Shown here: positions 43,561 through 53,521 of the stretch, one piece after another
How the letters are laid out: each line of letters opens with the position of its first letter
How positions within the stretch are numbered: the first letter of the stretch is position 1
Source of the DNA: Uruburuella testudinis
GTDB taxonomy: Bacteria; Pseudomonadota; Gammaproteobacteria; Burkholderiales; Neisseriaceae
Length of the DNA: 64,000 nt
Assembly (NCBI RefSeq): GCF_022870865.1
Contig: NZ_CP091508.1
Coordinates: 1 to 64,000 of the forward strand
Direction: 5' to 3'
Translations under genes and position numbers: made by a program
Notes under the pieces: model-generated
Database searches by the model: none
The model's input: only the letters and a program-made list of their open reading frames with translations
What the model was told of the DNA's origin: nothing

Positions 43561-44535
43561 TCAACCGCCGGTGAGGGCCATCACGCGGATGATTTTGTGC
43601 GGGTTTTCCACAAATTCGTGTTTTTCCGGCTTCATCATCATGGCGTTGCGGATGGCTTGCTCCAGCTCGGCATCGCTGCAACCGTCGCGCAGCAAATCAC
43701 GCAGCGGCACTTTGTCTTCCTGCCCCAAACACAAATGGATATTGCCGGTGGCCGACAGCCGCACGCGGTTGCAGGTGGCGCAGAAATGCTGGCTCATCGG
43801 CGTAATCAGGCCGAGGGTGAAATCGCCGCTGCCGCTTTGCCAATAGCGCGCAGGGCCGCCGCCGATTTTGCCTTCATAAGGTGTGAGGCCGAATTTCTGC
43901 TGCAAATCGGTGAGCACGGGTTGCAGGCTGACTTTGGCGTGTGCCTGGCCGGTGCTGCCCATCGGCATAGCTTCGATCAGGTTGAGGATAAAACCATTTT
44001 CGATACAAAACGCTACCATGTCGTCCAAATCGATATCGTTGATGCCTTTGAGCGGCACCATATTGATTTTGATGCGCTCAAAACCTGCTTGTTTGGCGGT
44101 TTTGATGCCGTCGAGCACTTGCGGCAGGCAGTCGCTGCCGGTGATGTCTTTCACGCAGTCGCCGCGCAGCGAATCGAGGCTGATGTTGAGGCGGCGTATA
44201 CCTGCGGCGCGTAAATCGTAAGCTTGTTTGCCTAATTGGGTGCCGTTGGTGGTGAGCGAAATGTCTTCCACACCGGGTTGGCGGTTGATTTCGGCGGCCA
44301 GATCGGCCAAGCCTTTGCGCAGCAGCGGTTCGCCGCCGGTGAGGCGGAAGCGCTTGGTGCCCAGCCGCGCAAACGCAGCCGCCACCCGCCCGAGCTCTTC
44401 AATGCTCAGCCATTCTTTGGGAACGGAAAAGCCTTTGAAGCCTTTGGGCAGGCAGTAGGTGCAGCGCAAATCGCAACGGTCGGTCACGGAAATGCGCAGA
44501 TAGTCTACGGTGCGGCCGAATGCATCGGTTAACAT
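43561..44535 (-). CDS. moaA: GTP 3',8-cyclase (molybdenum cofactor)
   Basis: MoaA (324 residues) is a radical-SAM enzyme that starts molybdenum cofactor synthesis by converting GTP to 3',8-cyclo-GTP. The SAM cluster motif is RCDLRCTYC, the second cluster lies in CATCNRVRLSATGNIHLC, and the C-terminal GG required for activity is present. It is a single gene on the minus strand. Confidence 0.97.
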   Translation of the reverse strand: MLTDAFGRTVDYLRISVTDRCDLRCTYCLPKGFKGFSVPKEWLSIEELGRVAAAFARLGTKRFRLTGGEPLLRKGLADLAAEINRQPGVEDISLTTNGTQLGKQAYDLRAAGIRRLNISLDSLRGDCVKDITGSDCLPQVLDGIKTAKQAGFERIKINMVPLKGINDIDLDDMVAFCIENGFILNLIEAMPMGSTGQAHAKVSLQPVLTDLQQKFGLTPYEGKIGGGPARYWQSGSGDFTLGLITPMSQHFCATCNRVRLSATGNIHLCLGQEDKVPLRDLLRDGCSDAELEQAIRNAMMMKPEKHEFVENPHKIIRVMALTGG

Positions 44536-44708
44536 GGCGGTGCTCGCTTTGGTGTGGTGTAGTATATTCTTTTACAACGGTTTTTATTGTATGCCACCGC
44601 TTGCGGTTTGTAGATGCGGCATTGTGCTTAGCGGCTAGTTATTTCGACGGACAGGCAGGCCGTCTGAATGGGTATTATAAACGATAATACCCATTCGAAA
44701 AAATAACA

Positions 44709-44743
44709 ACAGGCCGTCTGAAAATCTGTTTTCAGACGGCCTG
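44709..44743. terminator. DUS terminator of murJ
   Basis: ACAGGCCGTCTGAAAA and its complement, 17 bases after the murJ stop. Confidence 0.78.
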
Positions 44744-44759
44744 TTGTCTGCCGCACCGG

Positions 44760-46298
44760 TTATATTTCCGAGCGCTTAAAATGGCGCGGCCTGAAGCCCA
44801 GAGCCAGCAGCGAGCCGAAATACAGCGCCACGCCCAAAGCCACCAATCCGCCCAATTGCAACACTTTCTGCAAACCGTGCACCCCCACCCATTGCAGCGG
44901 CAGATAGGTTTGCGCCGCCCACAGGCCGCCGCCCATCACCAGCAGCGCCAACACGAGCTTGGCAATAAACGTTTTCCAGCCCGCGCCCGGCTGATACAGC
45001 CCTTTCACCCGCAGCAACACATACAGCAAGCCCGCATTCAAACACGCGCCCAAGCCGATGGCCAGCGCCAGGCCGACGTGTTGCAGCGGCCCGATAAACA
45101 CCAAGTTCATCAATTGGGTGACCACCAGCGTAAACACCGCCACTTTTACCGGCGTTTTGATGTTTTGGCGTGCATAAAAACCGGGTGCGAGCACCTTAAT
45201 CACAATCAGGCCGATTAAGCCGAACGAATAGGCAATCAGCGCATTTTGCGTCATCAGCGCATCATTGAGCGTAAATTCTTGATACATAAACAAGGTCGCC
45301 ACCAAGGGGAACGCCAACACCGCCAGCGCTACTGCCGACGGCATCGCCAGCAGCATACACAGGCGCAAGCCCCAATCGAGCAGGGCAGAAAATTCCTGTG
45401 TGTTGTTGCTGGCCACATGTTTCGACAAAGTCGGCAGCAGAATCGTGCCCAAGGCCACGCCGAGCACGCCGGTGGGCAGCTCCATCAGGCGGTCGGCATA
45501 ATACATCCACGACACGCTACCCGATTGCAGAAACGAAGCGAAAATAGTGTTGATCACCAACGAAATCTGCGCCACGCTCACGCCCAAAATCGCCGGCGCC
45601 ATCTGTTTCATCACCCGATTGACCGCCGCATCTTTAATGTCCAGCCGGGGCATTTTCAAAAAACCGAGTTTAAACAACCACGGCAGTTGGAAGCCCAGTT
45701 GCAGCAAACCGCCCGCAAACACCGCCCACGCCAGCGCCATCACCGGCGGCTCGAAATAAGGCGCCAACCACAGCGCAAACACGATAAACGAAATATTCAA
45801 AAACGTGGGCGTAAACGCGGGGATGCTGAATTTGTGGTAAGTGTTGAGAATCGAGCCGACAAACGACGAGAGCGAAATCAGCAAAATATACGGAAACGTC
45901 ACCCGCAGTAAATCCACCGACAGCGCGAATTTATCCGGGTTTTTGGCAAAGCCGGGTGCCGACACATAAATCACCCACGGCGCCGCCACAATGCCGATGG
46001 CGGTCACGATAACCAGTATAAACGACAGCATGCCCGCCACATGGCGCACAAATTCGCGCGTGGCCTCTTCCGAGCGCGTTTGCCGGTATTCTGCCAAAAT
46101 CGGCACAAACGCCTGCGCAAACGCCCCTTCGGCAAAAATCCGCCGCAATAAATTCGGCAGCTTGAACGCCACAAAAAACGCATCCGTCGCCATACCCGCG
46201 CCAAACGCCCGCGCAATAATCGTGTCGCGCACAAAACCGAGTATGCGCGACACCATGGTCAAGCTGCCGACTTTCGCCAGCGCACCGAGTAGATTCAT
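44760..46298 (-). CDS. murJ: Lipid II flippase
   Basis: MurJ (512 residues) is the MOP-superfamily transporter that flips lipid II across the inner membrane. It has about 14 hydrophobic segments and family hallmarks such as [33 protein letters not shown] and [23 protein letters not shown]. The start [11 protein letters not shown] is standard. It is a single gene flanked by DUS pairs. Confidence 0.97.
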   Translation of the reverse strand: MNLLGALAKVGSLTMVSRILGFVRDTIIARAFGAGMATDAFFVAFKLPNLLRRIFAEGAFAQAFVPILAEYRQTRSEEATREFVRHVAGMLSFILVIVTAIGIVAAPWVIYVSAPGFAKNPDKFALSVDLLRVTFPYILLISLSSFVGSILNTYHKFSIPAFTPTFLNISFIVFALWLAPYFEPPVMALAWAVFAGGLLQLGFQLPWLFKLGFLKMPRLDIKDAAVNRVMKQMAPAILGVSVAQISLVINTIFASFLQSGSVSWMYYADRLMELPTGVLGVALGTILLPTLSKHVASNNTQEFSALLDWGLRLCMLLAMPSAVALAVLAFPLVATLFMYQEFTLNDALMTQNALIAYSFGLIGLIVIKVLAPGFYARQNIKTPVKVAVFTLVVTQLMNLVFIGPLQHVGLALAIGLGACLNAGLLYVLLRVKGLYQPGAGWKTFIAKLVLALLVMGGGLWAAQTYLPLQWVGVHGLQKVLQLGGLVALGVALYFGSLLALGFRPRHFKRSEI

Positions 46299-46327
46299 AA
46301 GCTTGTTTCTAAATGATTAAGGGGTTG

Positions 46328-46372
46328 GCAGGCCGTCTGAAAAAGGCCGTCTGAAGCTTTTCAGACGGCCTG
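46328..46372. repeat. Three DUS copies upstream of murJ
   Basis: Two AGGCCGTCTGAA copies in tandem are followed by an inverted copy, able to form alternative hairpins. Confidence 0.65.
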
Positions 46373-46475
46373 ATACCCATTCACAAAAGTAACCTAACGG
46401 CGTTGGCTCGCCTTGCCGTACGTGTGTACTGTCTTCGGCTCGCCGCCTTGTTCGCTTACTTTTGTGAATGGGTAT
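46373..46475. repeat. Family 2 element with perfect 20-base ends
   Basis: ATACCCATTCACAAAAGTAA at the left is repeated in exact inverse at the right. The 103 bp element is the best-preserved family 2 copy in the window. Confidence 0.85.
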
Positions 46476-46590
46476 GAGGCAGGCCGGATGCAACTTACCG
46501 CGCTCAAAAGACCGGATTCTCACATCCGACACCGCTTTGCCAAACAAGTTTATCCGCCCCTGCATTTTTCAGACGGCCATCAAACCGCCA

Positions 46591-49500
46591 TTATATCTCT
46601 GCCGCCCGAGCTTTGCTTTTCTTTCGCACCCAAGTGCGCACCCACACAAAAAACAGCGGCACAAACAGCAAACCCAAAACGGTTGAAATCACCGTGCCGC
46701 CCAATACCGCGGTGCCGATGGCGATGCGGCCGGCAGCACCGGCGCCGCTGCCGAGCGCCAGCGGCAATACGCCGAAACCGAAGGCGAGCGAGGTCATCAC
46801 AATCGGGCGCAGGCGCAGTTTGGCCGCTTCTATTGCCGCCTGGGCGATGCTGCGGCCTTGTTGTTGCAGCTGCACGGCGAATTCGACAATCAAAATGGCG
46901 TTTTTAGCGGCCAGCCCGACGGTGGTGAGCAGGCCGACTTGAAAGAATATGTCATTATTCAAGCCGCGCAGCGAAGTGGCGGCGAGTGCGCCGAGTAAGC
47001 CCAGTGCGGCAGCCAGAATCACCGCCAAGGGCACGCTCCAACTTTCATACAGGGCGGCCAAACACAGAAACACAAATAAAACCGACAACACATACAGCAT
47101 CGGCGCTTGTGCACCGGCACGCTGCTCCTGCAAAGAAGCGCCCGTCCATTCATAATCAAAACCGTGCGGCAGCTGCGCCATGATGTTGGCCACTTCGCGC
47201 ATGGCATCGCCCGAGCTCACCCCCGCCACGGCGGCGGCTTGCATTTCCATGGCTGGGCTGCCGTTGAAACGCAGCAGCTGCGGCGGCGCAACATCCCAGC
47301 GCACGTTGCTGAATGCGGCAAGCGGAATCATCGCCCCGGCATCATTGCGCACTTTCCAGGCGCCGATGTCGTGCGGCTGCATGCGAAACGGCGCATCGCC
47401 TTGAATATACACGCGTTTGACACGGCCGTTGTGGATAAAATCGTTGACATAGGTGCCGCCGAGCGCATCGCTGAGCAGCTGGTTGACCGCTTCCGGAGCG
47501 ATTTGGTGGGCCGCTGCTTTTTCATTGTCGATGTCTACCGCCAACTGGCTGCGGGCATCCTGATTGTTGGTGCGCACGCTGCGCAGATAGGCGTTGTTGC
47601 GCGAAAGCTCGATAAAGCGGTCTTTGGCGGCCACCAGCGCATCATAACCGGCGCCGTTGCTGTCTTGAATCACAAAGCTCAACCCGCCCGCCGAGCCGAG
47701 GCCGCGCACCACCGGCGGCAGGCTCACGAAAATGCGCGCATCAGTGCGGCCGCGAAACAGGCGGGCGGCGCGCTGCTCCAATGCGGCGGCGCTTTGATTG
47801 GCCGCCGGCCGCTCGCGCCAAGGCTTCAGCCGCACCGTCATCCGCCCGAAGCCTTGGTTGCCGCCGATGCCGGTAATCGCCGACACCGTGCGCACTTCGG
47901 GTTGCTGTTGGAAATATGCGCCCAATTCGCTCATCGTCCGCTGCAAAGGCTCATCGGTGGTGCCCGGCGGCATGGTGACACTCACGGTTAAAAAGCCCTG
48001 ATCCTCTTCGGGCAGAAACGAAGTCGGCAGCCAGGCAAACAAACCCGCGCACAAGGCCAACACCGCCGCAAACGCCGCCAACATGATTTTAGAACGCGGC
48101 AGCAATCCGGCCACCGTGCGGCCATAGCCTTCCGCCAAGCGCGCAAAGCCGCGGTTAAACCATTGAAAAGGCCGTCTGAACAAGCCGCCGGTTGCCGTAT
48201 CGTGCGCTTTCGCCTGTAAAAACTGTGCGCACATCGCCGGCGACAACGTTAGCGCCACCAGCACCGAAAAGCCCATTGCCGCAATCAGCGTTACCGCAAA
48301 CTGGCGGTAAATCACACCGGTAGAGCCGGGAAAAAACGCCATCGGCACAAACACCGCCGCCAACACCATGCCGATGCCCACCAATGCCGAAGAAATTTCG
48401 CGCATCGATTTTTCGGTGGCGGTTTTCGCATCCAACCCTTCTTCGTGCATCACCCGCTCTACGTTTTCGACCACCACAATCGCATCGTCTACCAGCAAAC
48501 CGATGGCCAGCACCAGCGCAAACATGGTGAGCATATTGACGGAATAGCCCAACAGCGCCAACACGCCGAACGTGCCCATCAGCACCACCGGCACCGCCAC
48601 CGCCGGAATCAGCGTGGCGCGCCAGCTTTGCAGAAACACATACATCACCACCACCACCAGCACGATGGCTTCCAGCAAGGTGTAAATCACTTCCTGCACC
48701 GAAGCTTTCACAAACGGCACGCTGTCTTGGCTGGTTTGCGCCTGCATGCCAAACGGAAAATCCGGCTCCATTTTGCGGATTTCCGCCTCGACCGCCGCCG
48801 CCACCGCCAGCGCATTCGCACCGTCGGTCATGATGACAGCCAGCGCCCCCGCATTGCGGCCGTTGAGCTTGTTTTGCACATCCGCATTTTCTGCCGCCAG
48901 CTCCACCCGCGCCACATCTTTAATCTTCACCAGCGCACCGGCGTGATTGCTTTTCAAAATAATATTTTCAAACTGCGCCACCGTTTGCAGCTTGCCGCGC
49001 GCCTGAATCGGCACATTCAACACCTGCCCGGCAACCGAAGGCAGCTGGCCGAGCTGGCCGGCAGAAACCTGCACATTCTGCCGCTCCACCGCCACCCGCA
49101 CATCAGCAGGCATCAGCTGGTATTGCTCCAGCTTGTTGGGGTCGAGCCAAATCCGCATCGCATAAGGGCTGCCGTACAGCACCACCTCGGCCACCCCGTC
49201 GATGCGCCCGAGCACGTCCACCAGATTGGTAGACAGATAATCGGTAATCGCCACCCTCGGCACCGCAGCATCTGCCGGCACAAACATCCACGTCACCAAG
49301 CTGTCCTGCCCGCCCCGGGTCACGCTCACTCCTCTGGCCTGCACCGAATCGGGCAAACGGCTCACCGCCTGCTGCAAGGCATTTTGCACCTGCACTTGCG
49401 CCACATCGATATCCGTGCCCGGCTCAAACGTGAGGGTGGTGCGCGACTGCCCCGACGAATCAGCGGTGGAGCTCATATACATCAACCCGTCCAAGCCCTT

Positions 49501-49707
49501 GAGCTGCTGCTCGATAACCTGCGTGACCGAATCATTTACCGTTTCGGCCGAAGCCCCGCCATAGCGCGCCTGCACCGACACCTGCGGCGGCGCGATATTG
49601 GGATATTGCTCCAGCGGCAGCGTCAAAAGCGACAGCGCCCCGGCAAAGGTGATGAAAATCGCCAACACCCAGGCGAATACGGGGCGGTGGATAAAAAAGT
49701 GAGCCAT
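46591..49707 (-). CDS. RND multidrug efflux transporter (HAE1 family), orphan
   Basis: A 1038-residue inner-membrane RND pump of the AcrB/MexB type, with 12 membrane segments and two large periplasmic loops. The proton relay DD in IGLLVDDAIVVVENVERV (TM4) and the TM10 Lys in GLAAKNAILIVEF are intact. The N-terminus MAHFFIHRPVFAWVLAIF is typical. No membrane-fusion protein or outer-membrane channel gene is adjacent, unlike the mtrCDE layout, so it must borrow partners encoded elsewhere. The ATG has a weak leader. A 13 bp tandem repeat lies 230 bases upstream. Confidence 0.94.
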   Translation of the reverse strand: MAHFFIHRPVFAWVLAIFITFAGALSLLTLPLEQYPNIAPPQVSVQARYGGASAETVNDSVTQVIEQQLKGLDGLMYMSSTADSSGQSRTTLTFEPGTDIDVAQVQVQNALQQAVSRLPDSVQARGVSVTRGGQDSLVTWMFVPADAAVPRVAITDYLSTNLVDVLGRIDGVAEVVLYGSPYAMRIWLDPNKLEQYQLMPADVRVAVERQNVQVSAGQLGQLPSVAGQVLNVPIQARGKLQTVAQFENIILKSNHAGALVKIKDVARVELAAENADVQNKLNGRNAGALAVIMTDGANALAVAAAVEAEIRKMEPDFPFGMQAQTSQDSVPFVKASVQEVIYTLLEAIVLVVVVMYVFLQSWRATLIPAVAVPVVLMGTFGVLALLGYSVNMLTMFALVLAIGLLVDDAIVVVENVERVMHEEGLDAKTATEKSMREISSALVGIGMVLAAVFVPMAFFPGSTGVIYRQFAVTLIAAMGFSVLVALTLSPAMCAQFLQAKAHDTATGGLFRRPFQWFNRGFARLAEGYGRTVAGLLPRSKIMLAAFAAVLALCAGLFAWLPTSFLPEEDQGFLTVSVTMPPGTTDEPLQRTMSELGAYFQQQPEVRTVSAITGIGGNQGFGRMTVRLKPWRERPAANQSAAALEQRAARLFRGRTDARIFVSLPPVVRGLGSAGGLSFVIQDSNGAGYDALVAAKDRFIELSRNNAYLRSVRTNNQDARSQLAVDIDNEKAAAHQIAPEAVNQLLSDALGGTYVNDFIHNGRVKRVYIQGDAPFRMQPHDIGAWKVRNDAGAMIPLAAFSNVRWDVAPPQLLRFNGSPAMEMQAAAVAGVSSGDAMREVANIMAQLPHGFDYEWTGASLQEQRAGAQAPMLYVLSVLFVFLCLAALYESWSVPLAVILAAALGLLGALAATSLRGLNNDIFFQVGLLTTVGLAAKNAILIVEFAVQLQQQGRSIAQAAIEAAKLRLRPIVMTSLAFGFGVLPLALGSGAGAAGRIAIGTAVLGGTVISTVLGLLFVPLFFVWVRTWVRKKSKARAAEI

Positions 49708-50103
49708 AGTGTGGAATATCAGTGCGTTATTGAATATTGTGGCGCAGATTGTAGCGGATATTGAGAATCGCTTGCTGAAGCGGCATGGTAAAAAGAGATA
49801 AAAGGCCGTCTGAAACGGTTCGGCAGACTCAGCGCAGGCATTAATTTTTAGGGCGGCACTGAAAATGGTTGCAGAGGCTTTCAGACGGCCTCAGTGATAA
49901 AAACGATAATTTTAAATCCATCTCATTGTTTTAACAGAGAAATTAATAAGAGAAATTAATAAAAGACTTTTAGAATTAAAATTGCCAAAGTTACAGCTTG
50001 CTTTTGCGAATGGGTGTCAAACATTTCAGACGGCCTTTGCATCAATAATAAAAGGCCGTCTGAAACATTATATGAATATGATTCAAACGGCCTCAAAACC
50101 ACT
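49708..50103. other. 396-base A+T-rich intergenic stretch with 13 bp tandem repeat
   Basis: No gene is seen. AGAGAAATTAATA occurs twice in tandem at 49936-49961. DUS copies lie at 49803, 49877, 50028 and 50053, and a family 2 right end lies at about 49997-50017. Confidence 0.55.
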
Positions 50104-51129
50104 TTAAAACGTAAACCCCGTTTCCAATTCATCATCGCCCACCAAATCGACCAGCAGCGCATACAGCGGCGCCAAATCGTTGTAGCGGCGGGATGCGCGG
50201 CGCAGGTAGTTGAGAAAGCGCGGAATTTCGCTGCGGTATTTTTCTTTGCCGTCGCGGTGGTAAAGCCGTGCGAAAATGCCGGCCACTTTCAGATGGCGCT
50301 GTACCCCCATCCATTCAAACCAACGGTAGAATTCATCAAAATCGGCGCTCACGGGCAGGCCGGCAGCACGGGCTTTTTCCCAATAGCGGATAACCAGATC
50401 GAGCACGAATTCTTCTTCCCACTCGATAAACGCATCACGCAACAGCGACACCAAATCATACGAGATCGGGCCGTAGAGCGCATCTTGAAAATCAAGCACG
50501 CCGGGGCGGCCGGGGGTGAGCATCAGATTGCGCACGATAAAGTCGCGGTGCACATACACCTGCGGTTGCGCCAGCAAGGGCGGCAACAGCGTATCCACGG
50601 TTTGCTGCCACCATTGGCGCTGTTTGAAATTGAGCGTTTTGCCCAATTCTTTGGCCACAAACCAATCGGGAAAGAGGTTGATCTCGCGCAGCATCACTTC
50701 GCGGTCATATTCGGGCAAGTCGCCCGCGCGGCCGGCTTTTTGCAGCACCACCAATTCGTCAATCGCCTCAAGCAGCAGCGCTTTGTGGGCAATTTCGCGC
50801 CCGTCGTGCTGCATCGCCGCCAGAAACGTGGTGTTGCCCAAATCATTGAGCACCATAAAGCCTTGCGCCTCATCCACCGCGAGAACTTGCGGCACGTTGA
50901 GCATGTCAAACAGCTTCTGCACCTTCAGATAAGGCGCCACGCTCATTTTTTCGGGCGGCGCATCCATGCAGATAACGGTGCGGCCGCCGGCTTCGGACAC
51001 CGGCGTTTCAGCGAACGTGGCGCGGAAGTAGCGGCGGAAGTCGGCATCGGCTGCGGCAAAAGCCAGCTCGAACGGCCGGCCGGGAAAAACACTTTCCAGC
51101 CATTTTTTTAATTCGGTTTGTCGTTGCAT
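50104..51129 (-). CDS. amgK: N-acetylmuramate/N-acetylglucosamine kinase
   Basis: A 341-residue APH-type sugar kinase. The Brenner-like motif YVHRDFIVRNLML and the metal-binding GVLDFQDALYGPISYDLVSLLRDAF match AmgK, which phosphorylates MurNAc at the anomeric position for MurU. It is divergent from lptD, an arrangement also known in pseudomonads where amgK-murU lies next to lptD. Here murU has moved away. The start MQRQTELKKWLE is plausible, and the ribosome binding site is weak. Confidence 0.9.
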   Translation of the reverse strand: MQRQTELKKWLESVFPGRPFELAFAAADADFRRYFRATFAETPVSEAGGRTVICMDAPPEKMSVAPYLKVQKLFDMLNVPQVLAVDEAQGFMVLNDLGNTTFLAAMQHDGREIAHKALLLEAIDELVVLQKAGRAGDLPEYDREVMLREINLFPDWFVAKELGKTLNFKQRQWWQQTVDTLLPPLLAQPQVYVHRDFIVRNLMLTPGRPGVLDFQDALYGPISYDLVSLLRDAFIEWEEEFVLDLVIRYWEKARAAGLPVSADFDEFYRWFEWMGVQRHLKVAGIFARLYHRDGKEKYRSEIPRFLNYLRRASRRYNDLAPLYALLVDLVGDDELETGFTF

Positions 51130-51190
51130 GATGGTTTTCAGGTTAAAATAAGCGCTATTCTAACTGGCAAAACCGATTTAAGGTGATACT

Positions 51191-53521
51191 TTGGCTCGTT
51201 TATTTTCATTAAAACCGCTGGTGCTGGCATTAAGCATGGGCTTTGGCGCGCTGGCCACAGCGCAGGCCGCCGATGATTTGACGCTCGGCAGCACCTGCCT
51301 GAAATGTTCGCCCGAAAAGCTGAAAAGCGAAGCGGCGGCACAGGCCGTGCCTGAAATCCGCCGCAGCGGCGAAGAGCCTTTGGCGGCCGATTACACCCGC
51401 ATTACCGCCGATGAGGTGCAGGGGCAGACACAGGTGCGCGTGCGGGCCGAAGGCGATGTGATTATCGAGCGCAACAATCAGGTGTTAAACGCCGAATGGG
51501 TGGATTATGACCAAGGCCGCGACATCGTGACCGCCGGCAATACCTTCACCCTGTATCAAAACGGCACCACCGTCAGCGGCGAGCATATCGAATACAGCCT
51601 GGCCGAAGGCACCGGCACCGCTACCGGCGCCCGTATGGAATCGGAGCACGAAGGCCGCCGTCTGCAAAGCGTGAGCGAAAGCGCCCAAATGCAGGGCAGC
51701 GGCCGCTATAAATTGATCAACACCAAATTCAACACCTGCGAGCCGGGCGATGCGAGCTGGTATATCAAAGCCGAAAGCATCGAGGCCGATCAAAACACCG
51801 GCATCGGCGTGGCCAAAAATGCCTCGCTGGTGTTTGGCGGCGTGCCAGTGCTTTATACGCCGTGGGCCGATTTTCCGCTCAACGGCAACCGCAAAAGCGG
51901 CCTGCTGGTGCCCATCATCAGTTTCGGTTCAGACGGCCTCGAATTGAAAACGCCGTATTATCTCAATCTTGCCCCCAATTACGATGCCACCATCACCCCC
52001 GGCATCATCAGCAGCCGCGGCGTGCAATTGGGCGGGCAGTTCCGCTATCTGCAACCCACCTATGCCGGCCAGATGGAAGGCGAATGGATGCCCGACGACC
52101 GCCGCAGCGAACACAACAACCGCTATCATGCCAAATGGCAGCACCAACAGCAGTTTACCACCTCGCTTTCAGGCGGCATCGATTACAATCAAGTGTCGGA
52201 CGATGATTATTACCGCGATTTTTACGGCCGCAACGATATTGCCAGAAGCGTCAACCTCAACCGCCAGGCATGGCTGAACCACCACACCCGTATCGGCGGC
52301 GGCACGCTCGACAGCTACGCCACCGTGCAAAAATACCAAACGCTGGCCAACAGCAGCGGCTATAAAGACGAGCCTTATGCCATCATGCCGCGTTTGTCTT
52401 CACGCTGGCAGAAAAACATCGGCAATGCCCAAATCAACGCATTCGGCCAATTTACCCGCTTTGAGCACGACGACAAACAATCGGGCAACCGCGTGGTGGT
52501 TTACCCGAGCGTGAAATGGGATTTCCACAACCAATGGGCCTATGTGCGCCCGAAAATCGGTGTGCACGCCACCTATTACGACCTCGACCGTTTCGATGGC
52601 TCGACCACCCGCCACAACAGCCGTGTTTTGCCGATTTTCAATATCGATTCAGGCATGACTTTCGAGCGCCGCGCCCAAGCTTTTGGCAACGACTACATCC
52701 AAACCCTCGAACCGCGCCTGTTTTACAACTATATTCCGACCAAATCGCAAAACAACCTGCCCAATTTCGACAGCTCAGAAAACAGCTTTACCTATGAGCA
52801 GCTGTTTCGCGAAAACCTCTATTCGGGCAACGACCGCATCAATTCGGCCAACAGCATTTCCACCGCCGTACAAACGCGCATTCTCCGCCCCGACACCGGC
52901 GCCGAGCTGTTCCGCGCCGGCATCGGTCAGAAGTTTTACATCAAAAACGACAACGTCTTGCTCGACGGCAGCGTGAGCCGCTACCAACGCAACCGCTCCG
53001 ATTGGATTGCCTTTGCCCACGGCAATGTGAGCAACAGCGTGCGCATCGATACCGACATCCACTATAATCAAAACCAAACCCGGGTGGAAAACTTCGCCGC
53101 CGGCATCCGCTACAACCCCGAAGCCGGCAAAGTGTTGAGCGCGCGCTATAAATACGGCCGCAATGAAAGAATCTATCTGCAAGACGACGGCGAATATTTT
53201 TACGACAAGCTCAGCCAAATCGATTTGGCCGCCCAATGGCCGATTAAGCAGAATATTTATGCGGTGGCGCGTTATAATTACGCACTCAACGTCAAGCGCC
53301 CGCTCGAGCTGCTGGCCGGTGTCGAATACAAAAGCGGCTGCGGCTGCTGGAGCGCCAGCGTGGTGGCCCAGCGCTATGTAACCGGCTTGAACGACAGCAA
53401 AAACGCCGTATTCTTCAATCTGCAATTGAAAGACTTGAGCAATATCGGCAACAACCCCTTCGAACAACTGCGCCTGGCCATTCCGGGCTACAGCAAAACC
53501 AACGAGGTCATCAACCCATGA
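51191..53521 (+). CDS. lptD: LPS/LOS assembly outer-membrane protein
   Basis: LptD (776 residues) inserts lipooligosaccharide in the outer leaflet together with LptE. A signal peptide (MARLFSLKPLVLALSMGFGALATAQA) is followed by an LptA-like jelly-roll domain (YTRITADEVQGQTQVRVRAEGDVII) and the large barrel. The N-terminal CLKC and C-terminal CGC cysteines can form the interdomain disulfides needed for function. The start codon is TTG at 51191 with AAGGTGA upstream. It overlaps surA by four bases (ATGA), so its own chaperone is coupled to it. Confidence 0.96.
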   Translation: MARLFSLKPLVLALSMGFGALATAQAADDLTLGSTCLKCSPEKLKSEAAAQAVPEIRRSGEEPLAADYTRITADEVQGQTQVRVRAEGDVIIERNNQVLNAEWVDYDQGRDIVTAGNTFTLYQNGTTVSGEHIEYSLAEGTGTATGARMESEHEGRRLQSVSESAQMQGSGRYKLINTKFNTCEPGDASWYIKAESIEADQNTGIGVAKNASLVFGGVPVLYTPWADFPLNGNRKSGLLVPIISFGSDGLELKTPYYLNLAPNYDATITPGIISSRGVQLGGQFRYLQPTYAGQMEGEWMPDDRRSEHNNRYHAKWQHQQQFTTSLSGGIDYNQVSDDDYYRDFYGRNDIARSVNLNRQAWLNHHTRIGGGTLDSYATVQKYQTLANSSGYKDEPYAIMPRLSSRWQKNIGNAQINAFGQFTRFEHDDKQSGNRVVVYPSVKWDFHNQWAYVRPKIGVHATYYDLDRFDGSTTRHNSRVLPIFNIDSGMTFERRAQAFGNDYIQTLEPRLFYNYIPTKSQNNLPNFDSSENSFTYEQLFRENLYSGNDRINSANSISTAVQTRILRPDTGAELFRAGIGQKFYIKNDNVLLDGSVSRYQRNRSDWIAFAHGNVSNSVRIDTDIHYNQNQTRVENFAAGIRYNPEAGKVLSARYKYGRNERIYLQDDGEYFYDKLSQIDLAAQWPIKQNIYAVARYNYALNVKRPLELLAGVEYKSGCGCWSASVVAQRYVTGLNDSKNAVFFNLQLKDLSNIGNNPFEQLRLAIPGYSKTNEVINP

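Noticed and set aside
48445..49764. 439-codon plus-strand frame over the RND pump gene
   Set aside because: It is antisense to a clear RND transporter and very rich in His, Arg and Gln.
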